A stretch of DNA of 64,000 nucleotides from Phormidium sp. FACHB-1136. Lineage in GTDB: Bacteria; Cyanobacteriota; Cyanobacteriia; Phormidesmidales; Phormidesmidaceae. Shown here one piece after another: positions 7,302 through 17,464 of the stretch. Both the position numbers and the translations under genes were made by a program. How positions within the stretch are numbered: position 1 is the stretch's first letter; each line of letters starts with the position of its first letter. Below the pieces are notes generated by a model that saw only the letters and a list, made by a program, of their open reading frames with translations, did no database searches and was not told the DNA's origin. Where the stretch lies: assembly GCF_014697375.1 (NCBI RefSeq), contig NZ_JACJRS010000014.1, forward strand, positions 1 to 64,000, written 5' to 3'.

Positions 7302-9206
7302 ATGGGAAAAGTTGTAGGAATTGACTTGGGTACCACCAACTCGGTGGTTGCCGTGATGGAGGGGGGGAAACCCACCGTAATCGCTAACGCCGAAGGGTTC
7401 CGTACCACGCCCTCGGTGGTGGCCTATGCCAAAAATGGGGATCGCCTGGTGGGCCAAATCGCCAAGCGTCAGGCGGTAATGAACCCCGAAAACACCTTTT
7501 ATTCGGTGAAGCGGTTCATCGGTCGCCGCTACGACGAAGTGGGTACCGAATCCACCGAAGTGGCCTACAAAGTATTGAACGTGGGCAACAACGTCAAAAT
7601 TGACTGTCCCCAGGCGGGTCAGCAGTTTGCCCCCGAAGAAATTTCTGCCCAGGTACTGCGGAAACTGGCCGACGACGCCAGCAAGTACCTCGGCGAAAAA
7701 GTGACCCAGGCGGTGATCACCGTACCCGCCTACTTCAACGACTCCCAGCGCCAAGCCACGAAAGACGCCGGGAAAATTGCCGGACTCGAAGTGCTGCGGA
7801 TCATCAACGAGCCTACCGCCGCCGCCCTGGCCTACGGCCTCGACCGCAAGAGCAACGAAACCATCCTGGTGTTTGACCTCGGCGGCGGTACCTTCGACGT
7901 GTCCATCCTGGAAGTGGGCGATGGCGTGTTTGAGGTGCTGGCCACCAGCGGCGACACCCACCTGGGCGGCGACGACTTCGACAAGAAGATCGTAGACTTC
8001 CTGGCGGGCGAATTCCAAAAAATGGAAGGCATCGACCTGCGGAAAGACAAGCAAGCCCTGCAACGCCTTACCGAAGCCGCTGAGAAGGCCAAAATCGAGC
8101 TGTCCAGCGTTACCCAGGCGGAAATCAATCTGCCCTTCATTACCGCCACCCAGGACGGCCCCAAGCACCTGGAAATGACCCTCACCCGCGCCAAGTTTGA
8201 AGAACTCTGCGCCGACCTGATCGATCGCTGCCGCATTCCCGTGGAGCAAGCCCTGAAGGATGCCAAGCTGGGCAAGAGCGACATCAACGAAGTGGTGCTG
8301 GTGGGTGGTTCCACCCGGATTCCCGCCGTTAAAGAGGTGGTGAAGCGCACTCTGGATAAGGAACCCAACGAAACCGTGAACCCCGATGAGGTGGTGGCCG
8401 TGGGGGCCGCAATCCAAGGCGGTGTGCTGGCTGGGGAAGTGAAGGACATCCTGCTGCTGGACGTGACTCCCCTGTCCCTGGGTGTGGAAACCCTGGGCGG
8501 CGTCATGACCAAGCTAATCCAGCGCAACACCACCATCCCCACCAAAAAGTCCGAGGTGTTCTCCACCGCCCAGGATGGCCAAACCAACGTGGAAATCAAA
8601 GTCCTCCAGGGCGAGCGGGAAATGGCCGCCGACAACAAGAGCCTGGGAACCTTCCAGCTCTCCGGCATTCCCCCGGCTCCCCGTGGCGTGCCCCAAATCG
8701 AAGTGATCTTCGACATCGACGCCAACGGCATCCTGAACGTCACCGCCAAGGACAAGGGGACGGGCAAAGAGCAGACCATCACCATTTCCGGTGCCTCCAC
8801 CCTGGATGAGAAAGATGTGGAGAAAATGGTCAAAGACGCCGAAGCCAACGCCGCCGCCGACAAGGAGCGTCGCGAGCGCATCGACCTGAAGAACCAGGCC
8901 GACTCCCTCGCCTACCAGGCCGAAAAGCAACTGACCGACATGGGCGACAAGGTGCCCGCCGCCGACAAGGCCAAAGCCGAAGGGGAAATCAAGGAACTGA
9001 AGGACGCCATTGCGGCGGAGAACTTCGACACCATCAAAACCCTCACCGAACAACTCCAGCAAACCCTCTACGGCATCAGCACCAGCCTGTACCAGCAGGC
9101 CGGGGGCGATGCACCGGGGGCGGCGGATGCCGGAGCCTCGGACGGTAGCTCCAGCGGCGACGATGACGTGATTGACGCCGAGTTCTCGGAACCCGAAGGC
9201 AAATAA
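7302..9206 (+). CDS. dnaK: Chaperone DnaK (Hsp70)
   Basis: 634 residues. Signature motifs are IDLGTTNS at the N-terminus, the phosphate loop FDLGGGTFD and GGSTRIPAV in the ATPase domain, and the substrate-binding domain follows from about residue 390 ([17 protein letters not shown]). The tail ends with DDDVIDAEF, the conserved C-terminal motif that in family members contacts co-chaperones. It drives ATP-dependent folding with DnaJ and GrpE, neither of which is nearby. Cyanobacteria have several DnaK copies; the length and VIDAEF tail fit the main housekeeping type (DnaK2-like), which is an inference. Transcribed alone and closed by a strong terminator. Confidence 0.98.
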   Translation: MGKVVGIDLGTTNSVVAVMEGGKPTVIANAEGFRTTPSVVAYAKNGDRLVGQIAKRQAVMNPENTFYSVKRFIGRRYDEVGTESTEVAYKVLNVGNNVKIDCPQAGQQFAPEEISAQVLRKLADDASKYLGEKVTQAVITVPAYFNDSQRQATKDAGKIAGLEVLRIINEPTAAALAYGLDRKSNETILVFDLGGGTFDVSILEVGDGVFEVLATSGDTHLGGDDFDKKIVDFLAGEFQKMEGIDLRKDKQALQRLTEAAEKAKIELSSVTQAEINLPFITATQDGPKHLEMTLTRAKFEELCADLIDRCRIPVEQALKDAKLGKSDINEVVLVGGSTRIPAVKEVVKRTLDKEPNETVNPDEVVAVGAAIQGGVLAGEVKDILLLDVTPLSLGVETLGGVMTKLIQRNTTIPTKKSEVFSTAQDGQTNVEIKVLQGEREMAADNKSLGTFQLSGIPPAPRGVPQIEVIFDIDANGILNVTAKDKGTGKEQTITISGASTLDEKDVEKMVKDAEANAAADKERRERIDLKNQADSLAYQAEKQLTDMGDKVPAADKAKAEGEIKELKDAIAAENFDTIKTLTEQLQQTLYGISTSLYQQAGGDAPGAADAGASDGSSSGDDDVIDAEFSEPEGK

Positions 9207-9263
9207 CGTCAGAGGATACCGAATCTAGATCTGAGCCCTAGGGCTTGCTCCGGCTAGCAAGGA

Positions 9264-9294
9264 AGCGGGTGGATACGTCCATCCGCTTTTTTTT
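9264..9294 (+). terminator. Intrinsic terminator after dnaK
   Basis: A 10-bp stem (agcgggtgga with tccatccgct, one G-T pair) closes a 4-base loop and is followed by a run of eight T. It lies about 60 bases after the dnaK stop codon. Confidence 0.92.
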
Positions 9295-9397
9295 AGTGTG
9301 ATGCCAACTCTGGATGGTTTGCCCCCGGTATCAGCGGGCGAGGAGACATCGCCTCTACGGTTTGCTGGGCTAGGAATCGGGGTTTTCCAATTCAAAT

Positions 9398-9607
9398 TTG
9401 GTATTACCGCCCTACTCTCCCAAATTACCTACTCTCCCAAATTACAACCCGCTGAATGCCTCTGGCGACTTGCCGATGCCGTTGGTGAACCGCTGCTTTG
9501 ACGCCCCCAGCGATCTGGAGGATGTCCTGGAGGCCCGCTGCCCTATGCTCCTGTTCAGGCAAGCCGAGGTTAAAGCCCTCACCCACTCTCATGGGTGGCC
9601 CGCATGA
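9398..9607 (+). pseudogene. IS630-family transposase C-terminal remnant with frameshifts
   Basis: Combined over two frames the sequence reads LPPYSPKLQPAECLWRLA, then PLVNRCFDAPSDLEDVLEARC..., then KALTHSHGWP. This is the ordered C-terminal signature of IS630-type DDE transposases (LPPYSPELNPAE..LW ... HWWP). Two lesions separate the pieces: a 17-bp tandem duplication at 9412-9445 that shifts the frame, and a second shift near 9465-9490. Nothing of the N-terminal half or of the first two catalytic Asp regions is seen, so the element is dead. Confidence 0.8.
9412..9445 (+). repeat. Perfect 17-bp tandem duplication
   Basis: The unit ctactctcccaaattac occurs twice back to back (9412-9428, 9429-9445). 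Removing one copy restores the conserved YSPKLQPAE reading of the transposase relic, so it is a disabling duplication. Confidence 0.95.
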
Positions 9608-9677
9608 CCACCCTGGTCATTTCGGGGGTATATCTTCCGGATTTTGAGGCTCCAGTCTCGCTATTGGAGATCATTCC

Positions 9678-10661
9678 TCAGGAGTCTGCCTGGGAGGGCT
9701 GCTCCCCTTCAACCGGGCCGGAGGGCAAACGGTGATGCCGCAACCGATAGCCGCCGTAGATCAACGCGGCCAAGACCACCCAGTAGGGGCTATAGGCCAG
9801 GAACCACAGGCCAATTTTCAGTCCGCCCACGGTGAAGGCTTGCACGGATTGGGTGGCCGATTGCCAAGTGTTGCCTAGGGTTTCCGAGACGGGACGCAGG
9901 GGGGGCACCGCCGTGATCGGGCTTTGTAGGGTGAGGTCGATGGTGGAATAGGCTACCTGGCGCTGAAGGGTTTGCTGCTGGGCGCTCAGCCGTTCGATGG
10001 AGTCGCGGACGGTGCCCAATTCCCTCGCTACCTCTAGGACGTGGGAAATTTCTCCGGATCGCTCCATGATGCTTTGCAGGGCAGTTTCGGACTGGCGCAG
10101 GTTCTTAATCCGGGCCTCTAAATCCACCAACTGCGACGACACATCCTCGGCGCTGAGGGACTGGGACTGCACCGTGCCCAACTCTCGCAAAGCCGCTAGG
10201 GTGGGATCAAGCTTGGCCTGGGGCACTCGCAGAGTCATATACACCTGGTGGGCGGTGCCTTCGGGGCGGCGAGAATCCTCCAGTTGCAGCAGATCTCCCT
10301 GGGCCTGACGCACCACCGTCTGCACCTGGGCCATGGCTCCGTCAATATCCGTCAGGGTGAGTACTAGGGTGGCCCGCTTCACCAGTTGGGGCGTGGCTTG
10401 GCCCACCTCCGCTCCCGGCACCGGGGGAGCCTCGGCCATCCTCTGCGTGTCCATCGCCTCCGCCGATGGTGCCGTCATGCCTCGTTGGGGAGCAGATTCC
10501 AGTGCCACCGATCCCGCCCCATCGGCCTTGCTGCCCTCGCCCATGGCTTCCATCACCGAAGCCCCCGCACAGCCACCCATCAGCACCATTCCGGCGAGGC
10601 CTAACGTCAGCGCCAAGGGTCGCAGATTGCCAAAGCCACTCCGTCCTATCCCGTTGACCAT
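9678..10661 (-). CDS. DUF4349 domain lipoprotein with C-terminal membrane helix
   Basis: 327 residues. The N-terminus is a lipoprotein signal with lipobox LMGGC, giving lipidated Cys31. A low-complexity linker follows, then the DUF4349 domain (about 90-290) starting at LVKRATLVLTLTDIDGAMAQV, with a helical, probably coiled-coil centre (about 165-235: VDLEARIKNLRQSETAL, SIERLSAQQQTLQRQV). One membrane helix near 290-307 is followed by a basic tail. The family is cell-envelope associated and of unknown function. The gene runs leftward in the same direction as the small gene at 10797 and trmFO. Confidence 0.85.
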   Translation of the reverse strand: MVNGIGRSGFGNLRPLALTLGLAGMVLMGGCAGASVMEAMGEGSKADGAGSVALESAPQRGMTAPSAEAMDTQRMAEAPPVPGAEVGQATPQLVKRATLVLTLTDIDGAMAQVQTVVRQAQGDLLQLEDSRRPEGTAHQVYMTLRVPQAKLDPTLAALRELGTVQSQSLSAEDVSSQLVDLEARIKNLRQSETALQSIMERSGEISHVLEVARELGTVRDSIERLSAQQQTLQRQVAYSTIDLTLQSPITAVPPLRPVSETLGNTWQSATQSVQAFTVGGLKIGLWFLAYSPYWVVLAALIYGGYRLRHHRLPSGPVEGEQPSQADS

Positions 10662-10796
10662 AGCCCATCTCCCAATGCGATACCTCTACTATGGCCAATC
10701 CCTCCGGCCCTGGGGCGCTGGTTACACAATGTGCAACGGAGGGGGATTCCATGGCAGATAGCGGGCAAACATCGGATAGCGCCGCAAGCGCAACAA

Positions 10797-11027
10797 CTAG
10801 GCTAACCAGCCCTGACTCTGGAGCCGATCCCAAGCGGCCTTTAGATGCTGAGGCTTAAAGATCTGGCGTTTGCGATCACTCCAGGCTTGTACTCCAGCAA
10901 TGGCGACCGCCCCATCCATTGCGGCCTGGACGTCGTGTTGAGCGATCCACTGTACCGTAGCCCGGTATGCCATCGCGATCAAATCGCGATCAAACAGAGA
11001 CACCACCCACGCCCGTGATCGGGTCAT
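10797..11027 (-). CDS. Small hypothetical protein downstream of trmFO
   Basis: 76 residues from the ATG at 11027; a longer frame reaching into trmFO is less likely because its first 34 residues are in overlap with the trmFO coding sequence. The protein begins MTRSRAWVVSLFDRDLIAMAYRA and is rich in Ala, Gln and Trp, with predicted helical character and no signal peptide. The gene starts only 17 bases after the trmFO stop on the same strand, so it is probably co-transcribed. No domain recognised. Confidence 0.6.
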   Translation of the reverse strand: MTRSRAWVVSLFDRDLIAMAYRATVQWIAQHDVQAAMDGAVAIAGVQAWSDRKRQIFKPQHLKAAWDRLQSQGWLA

Positions 11028-11044
11028 GGGCAGTTTTGAGGTAT

Positions 11045-12454
11045 TCACCTGTACCTGAGCAGAGGTATGTTGATTTCTGGTGTGTGGAGGGAAAAGAAGG
11101 AAGGGCGTATCCGGTGCTGGGTGGCCCAAGTATCTAGGTCGGCTAACCCCCGATCACGATACTGGCCGTAGCGTTCGCGCTTATTGCGAATTTTGCTGGG
11201 CAGGGCGGGCAAAATGCCAAAGTTGGGCGGCATGGGCTGGAAGTGCTTGGGTTCCGCCGTGCTAATGAAGTCGAGCAGGGCTCCCATCATGGTGGTGACG
11301 GGCAGTTCCAGGGGTTCCAACCCCAACGCCAACCGGGCCGCATTGGTGCCCGCCAGCCAGCCCCCCGCCGTGGCGGCGGTATAGCCCTCGGTGCCCACCA
11401 GTTGCCCCGCCGCCAACAGGGTGGGCCGGGTTTTGAACTGAAGGGTGCGGTGCAGCAGTTCCGGGGAGTTGATAAACGTATTGCGGTGCATCACCCCCAT
11501 GCGGACAAATTCGGCATTTTCCAAGCCTGGAATTAGCCGGAACACCCGTGCCTGTTCGCCCCAGCGCAGGTTGGTCTGAAAGCCCACCATATTCCAAAGC
11601 TGGCCCTGACGATCCTCCTGGCGCAGTTGCACCACGGCATAGGGCTTTTTGTCCTTGTTATAGGGATCTTTGAAATCCCCCAGTCGCGCATCAAATAGTC
11701 CCACGGGTTTGAGGGGGCCGTAGCGCATGGTGTCTTCCCCTCGGCGGGCCATTTCTTCGATGGGCAGACAGGCTTCAAAGAACTTGGCGGTTTCGCGCTC
11801 AAAGTCCTTCAGTTCCGCCTGTTCTGCCTTGCAGAGTTCCGTCCAAAAGTGGAGGTACTGCTCCCGGTTCATGGGGCAGTTGAGGTAGGCGGCCTCGCCC
11901 CGGTCGTAGCGGGAAGCCATGAAGGCCACGTCCTGATTGATGCTGTCGCCCACCACAATCGGGCTGGCGGCATCGAAGAAGCTCATATAATCCTGTCCGG
12001 TGAACCGCTGCAAGTCGGCGGCTAGGGCTTCCGTGGTGAGGGGGCCAGTGGTCAGCACCGTAATGCCCTCGGTCGGAATCTGGTGTACCTCCTCCCGCCG
12101 CAGTTCAATCAGCGGATGGCGTTCCAGGGTGGTGGTGAGGTCGTGGCTAAAGTGGCCCCGATCCACCGCCAGAGCCCCTCCGGCGGGTACCTGATGCTCG
12201 TCCGCCTTGGCAATAATCACCGACCCCAGTCGCCGCAGTTCCTCATGGAGCAACCCCGATGCCCGATCCGTGGCCTGGGCCCCAAAGGAATTGCTACACA
12301 CCAGTTCCGCCACCTCCTCGCTGTGGTGGGCCGGAGAGGTGCGCTGGGGCCGCATTTCGTGGAGCACCACGGGCACCCCCGCCTGGGCAATTTGCCAGGT
12401 GGCTTCGGTGCCCGCAAGGCCGCCGCCAATCACATGAATCGGTTCAATTGCCAT
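11045..12454 (-). CDS. trmFO: tRNA (uracil-5-)-methyltransferase TrmFO, folate/FAD-dependent
   Basis: 469 residues. The N-terminal dinucleotide-binding motif [17 protein letters not shown], the conserved [20 protein letters not shown] segment and the [17 protein letters not shown] region are diagnostic of TrmFO. It makes ribothymidine at U54 of tRNA using methylenetetrahydrofolate and FADH2, in place of SAM-dependent TrmA. The paralogous tRNA-modifying flavoprotein MnmG is also encoded here (46576-48501). It is followed at 17 bases by a small gene of unknown function. Confidence 0.96.
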   Translation of the reverse strand: MAIEPIHVIGGGLAGTEATWQIAQAGVPVVLHEMRPQRTSPAHHSEEVAELVCSNSFGAQATDRASGLLHEELRRLGSVIIAKADEHQVPAGGALAVDRGHFSHDLTTTLERHPLIELRREEVHQIPTEGITVLTTGPLTTEALAADLQRFTGQDYMSFFDAASPIVVGDSINQDVAFMASRYDRGEAAYLNCPMNREQYLHFWTELCKAEQAELKDFERETAKFFEACLPIEEMARRGEDTMRYGPLKPVGLFDARLGDFKDPYNKDKKPYAVVQLRQEDRQGQLWNMVGFQTNLRWGEQARVFRLIPGLENAEFVRMGVMHRNTFINSPELLHRTLQFKTRPTLLAAGQLVGTEGYTAATAGGWLAGTNAARLALGLEPLELPVTTMMGALLDFISTAEPKHFQPMPPNFGILPALPSKIRNKRERYGQYRDRGLADLDTWATQHRIRPSFFSLHTPEINIPLLRYR

Positions 12455-12733
12455 GGAAGTTCAGAGTTCCGCCGCCACTCAGTTCAAAAATCAGTCTTTC
12501 TAGCATAGCGACTTCCGTTGACGAAGCGTTGCCTCTCAGTGCAGAATAAGTCGCACTATGGTAGTGATCAACGACCTTTGATAGCCTTTGATGCGTTCTC
12601 TCTGGCCAGGTCAGATATGGTCACTGAGGTTGAGCCCCTGAGCAAGAAGTACATCTTGGATCCTTCAAGGGAATTGGAGTAGGTCAGCCAACTTAACCAC
12701 ATGGGCTGAGTGACTTTTCCCCTAGCGATCATC

Positions 12734-13693
12734 ATGAAGAAAGCACTAATCACAGGACTAACAGGACAAGACGGATCCTACTTGGCGGAGTTTTTGCTGG
12801 CCCAAGGGTATCAGGTCTATGGCATGGTGCGACGTTCTAGCTCCAGTAGTTTTGAGCGCATTAACCATTTTTCAGAGCGAATTGAGGTTATTTCCGGTGA
12901 TCTACTGGATCAGTTTTCTTTAATTGATGCCATCGATCAGACGCAGCCCGATGAAATTTATAACCTCGCGTCCCAAAGCTATGTGCCCTTGTCTTGGACT
13001 CAGCCCTCTCTAACCGCTGAGTATACGGCCTTGGGGGTATCTCGCCTGCTGGAGGCGATTCGTCGATGTAAGCCCGATACACGTTTTTATCAGGCCTCCA
13101 GTAGTGAGGTGTTTGGCCAGCCGGATGAGTCGCCCCAAACGGAAAAAACGGCTTTTCGCCCTCGTAATCCCTATGGTGTCGCCAAGGCCTATGCCCACTG
13201 GATGACCGTTAATTATCGAGAAAAGTACGATTTGTATGCCTGCTGTGGCATCACCTATACCCACGAGTCGCCTCGACGGGGGGCAGAGTTTGTATTTCGT
13301 AAAATTACCCGTGGGGCAGTACAAATTAAACTAGGGCTAGCCGACGAACTGCGCCTAGGGAACCTCGATGCCCGTCGGGATTGGTGCCATGCGCAAGATG
13401 TGGTAAAAGCAATGTGGCTGATGCTCCAGCAAGAGCAACCCGATGACTACATTATCGCCAGTGGAGAAACCCATTCGGTGCGTGACTTGGTGGACTGCGC
13501 CTTTCGCTACCTTGGCCTAGATTACCAACGCTATGTCACGGTGGATCCCGCCTTCTATCGCCCGGATGAACCCGTTCAGTTGGTGGGGGCCATCGATAAG
13601 ATCCAGGCTGGCTTACAGTGGCAACCCGAATATTCCTTTCAGCGGCTGGTCGAGTCTATGGTGGACCACGACCTCAAGGCATTAAAACAATAG
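12734..13693 (+). CDS. gmd: GDP-mannose 4,6-dehydratase
   Basis: Converts GDP-mannose to GDP-4-keto-6-deoxy-mannose, first step to GDP-fucose, rhamnose or related sugars for surface polysaccharides. From the ATG at 12734 the protein has 319 residues and starts MKKALITGLTGQDGSYLAEFL, the NADP-binding Rossmann motif of GMD. The short-chain dehydrogenase catalytic set is visible: SSSEVFG, and Tyr/Lys in NPYGVAKAYAHW; THESPRRGAEFV is the GMD-specific loop. No strong Shine-Dalgarno precedes it. The usual partner (fucose synthase or reductase) is not adjacent, so the final sugar is unknown. Confidence 0.93.
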   Translation: MKKALITGLTGQDGSYLAEFLLAQGYQVYGMVRRSSSSSFERINHFSERIEVISGDLLDQFSLIDAIDQTQPDEIYNLASQSYVPLSWTQPSLTAEYTALGVSRLLEAIRRCKPDTRFYQASSSEVFGQPDESPQTEKTAFRPRNPYGVAKAYAHWMTVNYREKYDLYACCGITYTHESPRRGAEFVFRKITRGAVQIKLGLADELRLGNLDARRDWCHAQDVVKAMWLMLQQEQPDDYIIASGETHSVRDLVDCAFRYLGLDYQRYVTVDPAFYRPDEPVQLVGAIDKIQAGLQWQPEYSFQRLVESMVDHDLKALKQ

Positions 13694-13751
13694 AAGCTAT
13701 TTCTCCGATGTCCCAGGCTCCACGACTCGTCAACTTCGCTATGGGCACTAA

Positions 13752-13786
13752 AAAGGTCAGAGAATGCAAGGCACTCTCTGACCTTT
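13752..13786. terminator. Bidirectional intrinsic terminator between gmd and fbaA
   Basis: A perfect 12-bp inverted repeat (aaaggtcagaga with tctctgaccttt) with an 11-base loop lies between two convergent genes. The stem starts with A-run and ends with T-run on both strands, so it can serve both genes. Confidence 0.9.
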
Positions 13787-13887
13787 GGTTTTGATGTCTT
13801 GACTCACCCTTCGGGGTTATCGAGAAAGAGACCGTTCCAGATGTTGGGTCTAACCCCAGGGGTTAGCCAGAGACGATGGGTTATCCC

Positions 13888-14967
13888 CTAAACCGCAGCG
13901 GTTTGAGCAGTTTTGGCATCGAGTTCGCCCTTCGCGTACTTAGCGGCGTAAACTTCGATGGGCTGTTGCTTGATCTTGCTGGCGTTTCCGGCGGTGCCAA
14001 AGGCTTGGTAACGCTCGGCGCAAACCTCGGTCATGTACTTGATCGAGGGCTTCATGAAGTGGCGAGGATCGAAGTTGGAGGGATCCTTAGCGGCGGCTTC
14101 ACGGATAGCGGCGGTGATGGCCAGACGGTTGTCGGTATCGATGTTCACCTTACGCACACCGCTCTTGATGCCCTTTTGGATTTCTTCCAGGGGCACGCCG
14201 TAGGTTTCGGGAATTTGACCACCGTACTCGTTGATCATATCCAGCCACTTTTGGGGCACGGAGGAAGAGCCGTGCATCACTAGGTGGGTGTTGGGCAGGC
14301 GGCGGTGAATTTCTTCGATGCGGCTGATGGCCAGGATTTCCCCGGTGGGCTTGCGGGTGAACTTGTACGCGCCGTGGCTGGTGCCGATGGCAACGGCCAG
14401 AGCATCAACCTGGGTGGCTTCCACGAATTGAACCGCTTCATCGGGGTCGGTCAGCAGTTGGTCTTTGCTGAGGGTACCCTCAAAGCCGTGGCCGTCTTCG
14501 GCTTCGCCTTGGCCCGTTTCCAGAGAACCCAGACAACCCAGTTCACCTTCCACGCTACAGCCGATGGAGTGAGCCACTTTCACCACTTCGCTGGTGACGG
14601 CGACGTTGTACTCGAAGCTAGCGGGGGTCTTGGCGTCGGCTTCCAGGGAGCCGTCCATCATGACGCTGGTGAAGCCATTGCGCAGGGCGGAGTAGCAGGT
14701 GGCGGGGGAGTTGCCGTGGTCTTGGTGCATCACCACGGGAATGTGGGGGTAGGTTTCCACCGCTGCGATCACTAGGTGACGCAGAAAGTTTTCGCCAGCG
14801 TAGGAACGGGCACCGCGAGAAGCCTGTAGAATCACAGGGCTGTCGGTTTCCTCAGCGGCCTTCATGATGGCCAGAATTTGTTCCAGGTTGTTGACGTTGT
14901 ACGCCGGAATCCCGTAGCCGTTTTCGGCAGCGTGATCCAGCAGTAGCCGCAGTGAGACAAGAGCCAT
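13888..14967 (-). CDS. fbaA: Fructose-bisphosphate aldolase, class II
   Basis: 359 residues. Zinc-binding and catalytic motifs of class II aldolases are visible: [15 protein letters not shown], the [17 protein letters not shown] helix with [14 protein letters not shown] and [10 protein letters not shown]. It interconverts fructose-1,6-bisphosphate with the triose phosphates, and in cyanobacteria also makes sedoheptulose-1,7-bisphosphate in the Calvin-Benson cycle. The ATG at 14967 has a ribosome-binding site (aggag) a few bases upstream. It stands alone, with a long upstream region and the shared terminator downstream. Confidence 0.97.
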   Translation of the reverse strand: MALVSLRLLLDHAAENGYGIPAYNVNNLEQILAIMKAAEETDSPVILQASRGARSYAGENFLRHLVIAAVETYPHIPVVMHQDHGNSPATCYSALRNGFTSVMMDGSLEADAKTPASFEYNVAVTSEVVKVAHSIGCSVEGELGCLGSLETGQGEAEDGHGFEGTLSKDQLLTDPDEAVQFVEATQVDALAVAIGTSHGAYKFTRKPTGEILAISRIEEIHRRLPNTHLVMHGSSSVPQKWLDMINEYGGQIPETYGVPLEEIQKGIKSGVRKVNIDTDNRLAITAAIREAAAKDPSNFDPRHFMKPSIKYMTEVCAERYQAFGTAGNASKIKQQPIEVYAAKYAKGELDAKTAQTAAV

Positions 14968-15511
14968 AAAAATCCTCCTAGTGTGTTCTCGCCGTTAGGC
15001 CATCGATCCAGTCGATTCAGCAACCCTCCGATTCGGCCAATCGTTTCAGGGGCTTGGGCGCATTCCCGCCAGTGGGGCGTCCAACCTTGAGGAGGTAGAC
15101 CAAGCTGAGTAGCCAGAGCCAACGGCCTCAGGGGCGCTTTAGCTGGAATTGCCTTGAGTAGGTAGCCTTACTCATTACTTTGTCAATCTTAGGATAGATC
15201 GACGAGGTATTACGAAATGTTTTGAACAGTCTAAAACTAAGCTTAAGAGCGTTAATCACCTTGCTTAGGTAAGAAGGCTACATCTCGTTTCCATCATAGA
15301 GGATTACAGTGGACAAGTTAAATGGCCCTCCATTGAGGTGATTGAGTCAAAGCTATAGATCAGGATCATGTTATAGATCTCGATTAAGCCTGAGGCGGCA
15401 GAGCGCGATACCGTTGTAGGGGCGTGGTTTTCACGCCCTTCGTGGGGGGAGGTCATGATGGGCGAGGCCACCCTACGGTGTAGTCAGGTGTGGTCAGTGT
15501 GAGGGATAGTG
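14968..15511. other. Intergenic region upstream of fbaA
   Basis: About 540 bases between divergent genes. On the - strand a TTGACA hexamer (15186-15181) is a candidate -35 box for fbaA, but a good -10 at the right spacing is not obvious. An AT-rich segment at 15180-15300 probably holds the control region. Around 15415-15480 the sequence resembles the dispersed 'gtaggggcg...cacgccc' type of cyanobacterial intergenic repeat. No gene or RNA seen. Confidence 0.4.
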
Positions 15512-15796
15512 ATGAAATTTGTGCTGTATAGCAAGCCGGGATGCCATCTGTGTGAGGGCTTGGAGGAAAAGCTGGTGGCGGCGAATCACCTCAATTTTGA
15601 GTTAGAGGTGCGGGACATTACCCAGCGCGAGGACTGGTTTCAGCGCTACCAGTACGAAATTCCGGTGCTGTGCCAGGTGCAGGAGAACGGATCTGAGGTG
15701 ACCGAAATTCCCCTGCCACGACTATCGCCCAGGGCACCCCAGGCCAGGGTGGAGCAATTGATACAGAATTATTTGGGCCAAGATAGGGCAGAATAG
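15512..15796 (+). CDS. Glutaredoxin-like thioredoxin-fold protein (DUF836)
   Basis: 94 residues from the ATG at 15512, preceded by gaggga at a good distance; a GTG one codon earlier is less well placed. The N-terminal strand-turn KFVLYSKPGCHLCEG carries a CxxC (Cys-His-Leu-Cys) redox pair, followed by a cis-Pro segment YEIPVLCQV. This matches the small DUF836 glutaredoxin-like family, whose substrates are unknown. The gene lies 31 bases before murE on the same strand and is probably co-transcribed with it. Confidence 0.85.
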   Translation: MKFVLYSKPGCHLCEGLEEKLVAANHLNFELEVRDITQREDWFQRYQYEIPVLCQVQENGSEVTEIPLPRLSPRAPQARVEQLIQNYLGQDRAE

Positions 15797-15827
15797 GTCA
15801 ACTTCCGTGATGTGAGGGATTGCTGAC

Positions 15828-17357
15828 ATGGATTTGCGCCAACTGCTTGAAACCTTGCCCGCAGGATTGATCGCACCGGGGTTTGAGCTATCCGCCGATC
15901 AGGGGGATGGCGAGGTGAAGGGACTGTCTACCAATTCCCACGCCTGCCAGCCGGGGGAGGTGTTCATCGGGATGCCGGGGACGCGGGTGGATGGCGGCGA
16001 GTTTTGGCCCAGCGCCCTAGAGGCTGGAGCGGTGGCTGCGTTGGTTTCAGAATCAGCCTTGCAAAATCGGCCCGCTGAGGGGAACGCCTGTGTGGTGCCG
16101 ATGACCGATATGGCCCTGGCCTGTGCGGCGGTGGCAGGGGCATTCTACGGCCAACCCGCCCAGACAATGGGCTTGGTGGGGGTAACGGGTACCAACGGCA
16201 AAACGACGACAACCCACTTAATCGAGCATTTGCTAAAGGCGGCGGAACAGCCCACGGCACTGCTAGGGACGCTCTATAGCCGCTGGCCCGGTCATCAACA
16301 AACGGCCCTGTATACCACCCCCTTTGCGGTGGAGCTTCAGGCGGATTTGGCGGCGGCGCGGGAGGCGGGCTGTCGCTATGCGGTGCTAGAAGTCAGTTCC
16401 CATGCCCTCGCCCAAAAGCGGGTGTGGGGTTGCCCCTTCGAGGTGGCGGTGTTCACTAACCTCACCCAAGACCACCTGGACTATCACCGGGATATGGAGG
16501 ACTATTTCAACGCCAAGGCGCTGCTGTTCAGCGAAAACTATCTAACTGGGCGGGCGATTGTGAATGCCGATACGCCCTATGGGGAACGTCTGGTGGCCCA
16601 ACTTTCCCCCGACCGAGTGTGGACGTACAGCACCCAAAATCCCGATGCTGACCTGTATACAGGCGACCTCACCTATCAGGCCAATGGGGTAACGGGGACA
16701 CTGAAAACTCCGGCGGGAACGGTGCCCTTTAGTTCGCCCTTGGTGGGGCAGTTTAATTTGGAAAACCTGCTGGCTTCGGTGGGGGCGGCGATGCATTTGG
16801 GCGTTGACCTAGAAACCATTGCGGCGGTGTTGCCCAACTTTGGCGGCGTACCGGGGCGGATGGAGCAGGTGAAAGTTACCCCTGACCAAGCCATTAGCGT
16901 GATTGTGGACTATGCCCACACGCCGGACAGTTTGAAAAACTCTCTGCTGGCGGCGCGGCCCTTTGTGCCTGGTCGGTTGATCTGCGTCTTTGGTTGTGGC
17001 GGAGATCGGGATCGCACCAAACGCCCCCAAATGGGCCGGATTGCCTACGACTTGGCCGATGTGGTGGTGGTCACCTCGGATAATCCCCGCACCGAAGACC
17101 CAGAACAAATCTTGCAGGATGTGGTAGCGGGCATCCCGGCAGAACTGGGGCCAGACTCAGTGATTGGTGATCGCGCCCAGGCCATTCAAATGGCGATTCA
17201 GATGGCTCAGCCGGGAGATGGGATTCTCATTGCTGGCAAAGGTCACGAAGATTACCAAATCCTCGGCACCGAAAAAATCCACTTCGATGACCGCGAACAG
17301 GCCCGCCTGTTTTTGGCCGAGAAGTATCCGGTGAATTTGGTTTCCCCAAAAGCCTGA
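15828..17357 (+). CDS. murE: UDP-N-acetylmuramoyl-L-alanyl-D-glutamate--2,6-diaminopimelate ligase
   Basis: 509 residues, cytoplasmic. It adds meso-diaminopimelate to UDP-MurNAc-L-Ala-D-Glu in peptidoglycan precursor synthesis. Visible are the ATP-binding P-loop GVTGTNGKTTTTHLIEH, the carbamoylated-Lys region, VDYAHTPDSLKN, and the DNPR motif (TSDNPRTEDP), which in this family selects diaminopimelate over lysine. The N-terminal STNSHACQPGEVFIGMPG fits the UDP-binding domain. Other mur genes here (murC, murB) are about 24 kb away in a separate operon. Confidence 0.97.
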   Translation: MDLRQLLETLPAGLIAPGFELSADQGDGEVKGLSTNSHACQPGEVFIGMPGTRVDGGEFWPSALEAGAVAALVSESALQNRPAEGNACVVPMTDMALACAAVAGAFYGQPAQTMGLVGVTGTNGKTTTTHLIEHLLKAAEQPTALLGTLYSRWPGHQQTALYTTPFAVELQADLAAAREAGCRYAVLEVSSHALAQKRVWGCPFEVAVFTNLTQDHLDYHRDMEDYFNAKALLFSENYLTGRAIVNADTPYGERLVAQLSPDRVWTYSTQNPDADLYTGDLTYQANGVTGTLKTPAGTVPFSSPLVGQFNLENLLASVGAAMHLGVDLETIAAVLPNFGGVPGRMEQVKVTPDQAISVIVDYAHTPDSLKNSLLAARPFVPGRLICVFGCGGDRDRTKRPQMGRIAYDLADVVVVTSDNPRTEDPEQILQDVVAGIPAELGPDSVIGDRAQAIQMAIQMAQPGDGILIAGKGHEDYQILGTEKIHFDDREQARLFLAEKYPVNLVSPKA

Positions 17358-17464
17358 GGCCTTCCCCCAAAAGTCTCAGACGAGGAGACCTACGACGGCC
17401 TGTACCCCGCAATCCTATGCTCTTTAGCGCATGTCGGTAGAGAGCATGGGGGCATCTGCTGAGC

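Larger units (their letters stand above)
9207..9677. other. Intergenic region between dnaK and the DUF4349 gene
   Basis: Holds the dnaK terminator and a decayed IS630-type transposase fragment (9398-9607). I see no intact gene, RNA or inverted terminal repeat pair marking the ends of the former element. Confidence 0.6.

Noticed and set aside
7281-8881. Long open frames on the - strand inside dnaK (up to 378 codons)
   Set aside because: They mirror the dnaK codons, have very biased composition (Gly/His/Val or Ser/Arg-rich) and no ribosome-binding site. The + strand dnaK reading is complete and diagnostic.
12568-12753. 61-codon frame on the - strand upstream of gmd
   Set aside because: It overlaps the gmd start and lacks a ribosome-binding site; an antitoxin-like reading of its C-terminus was considered but has no toxin partner.
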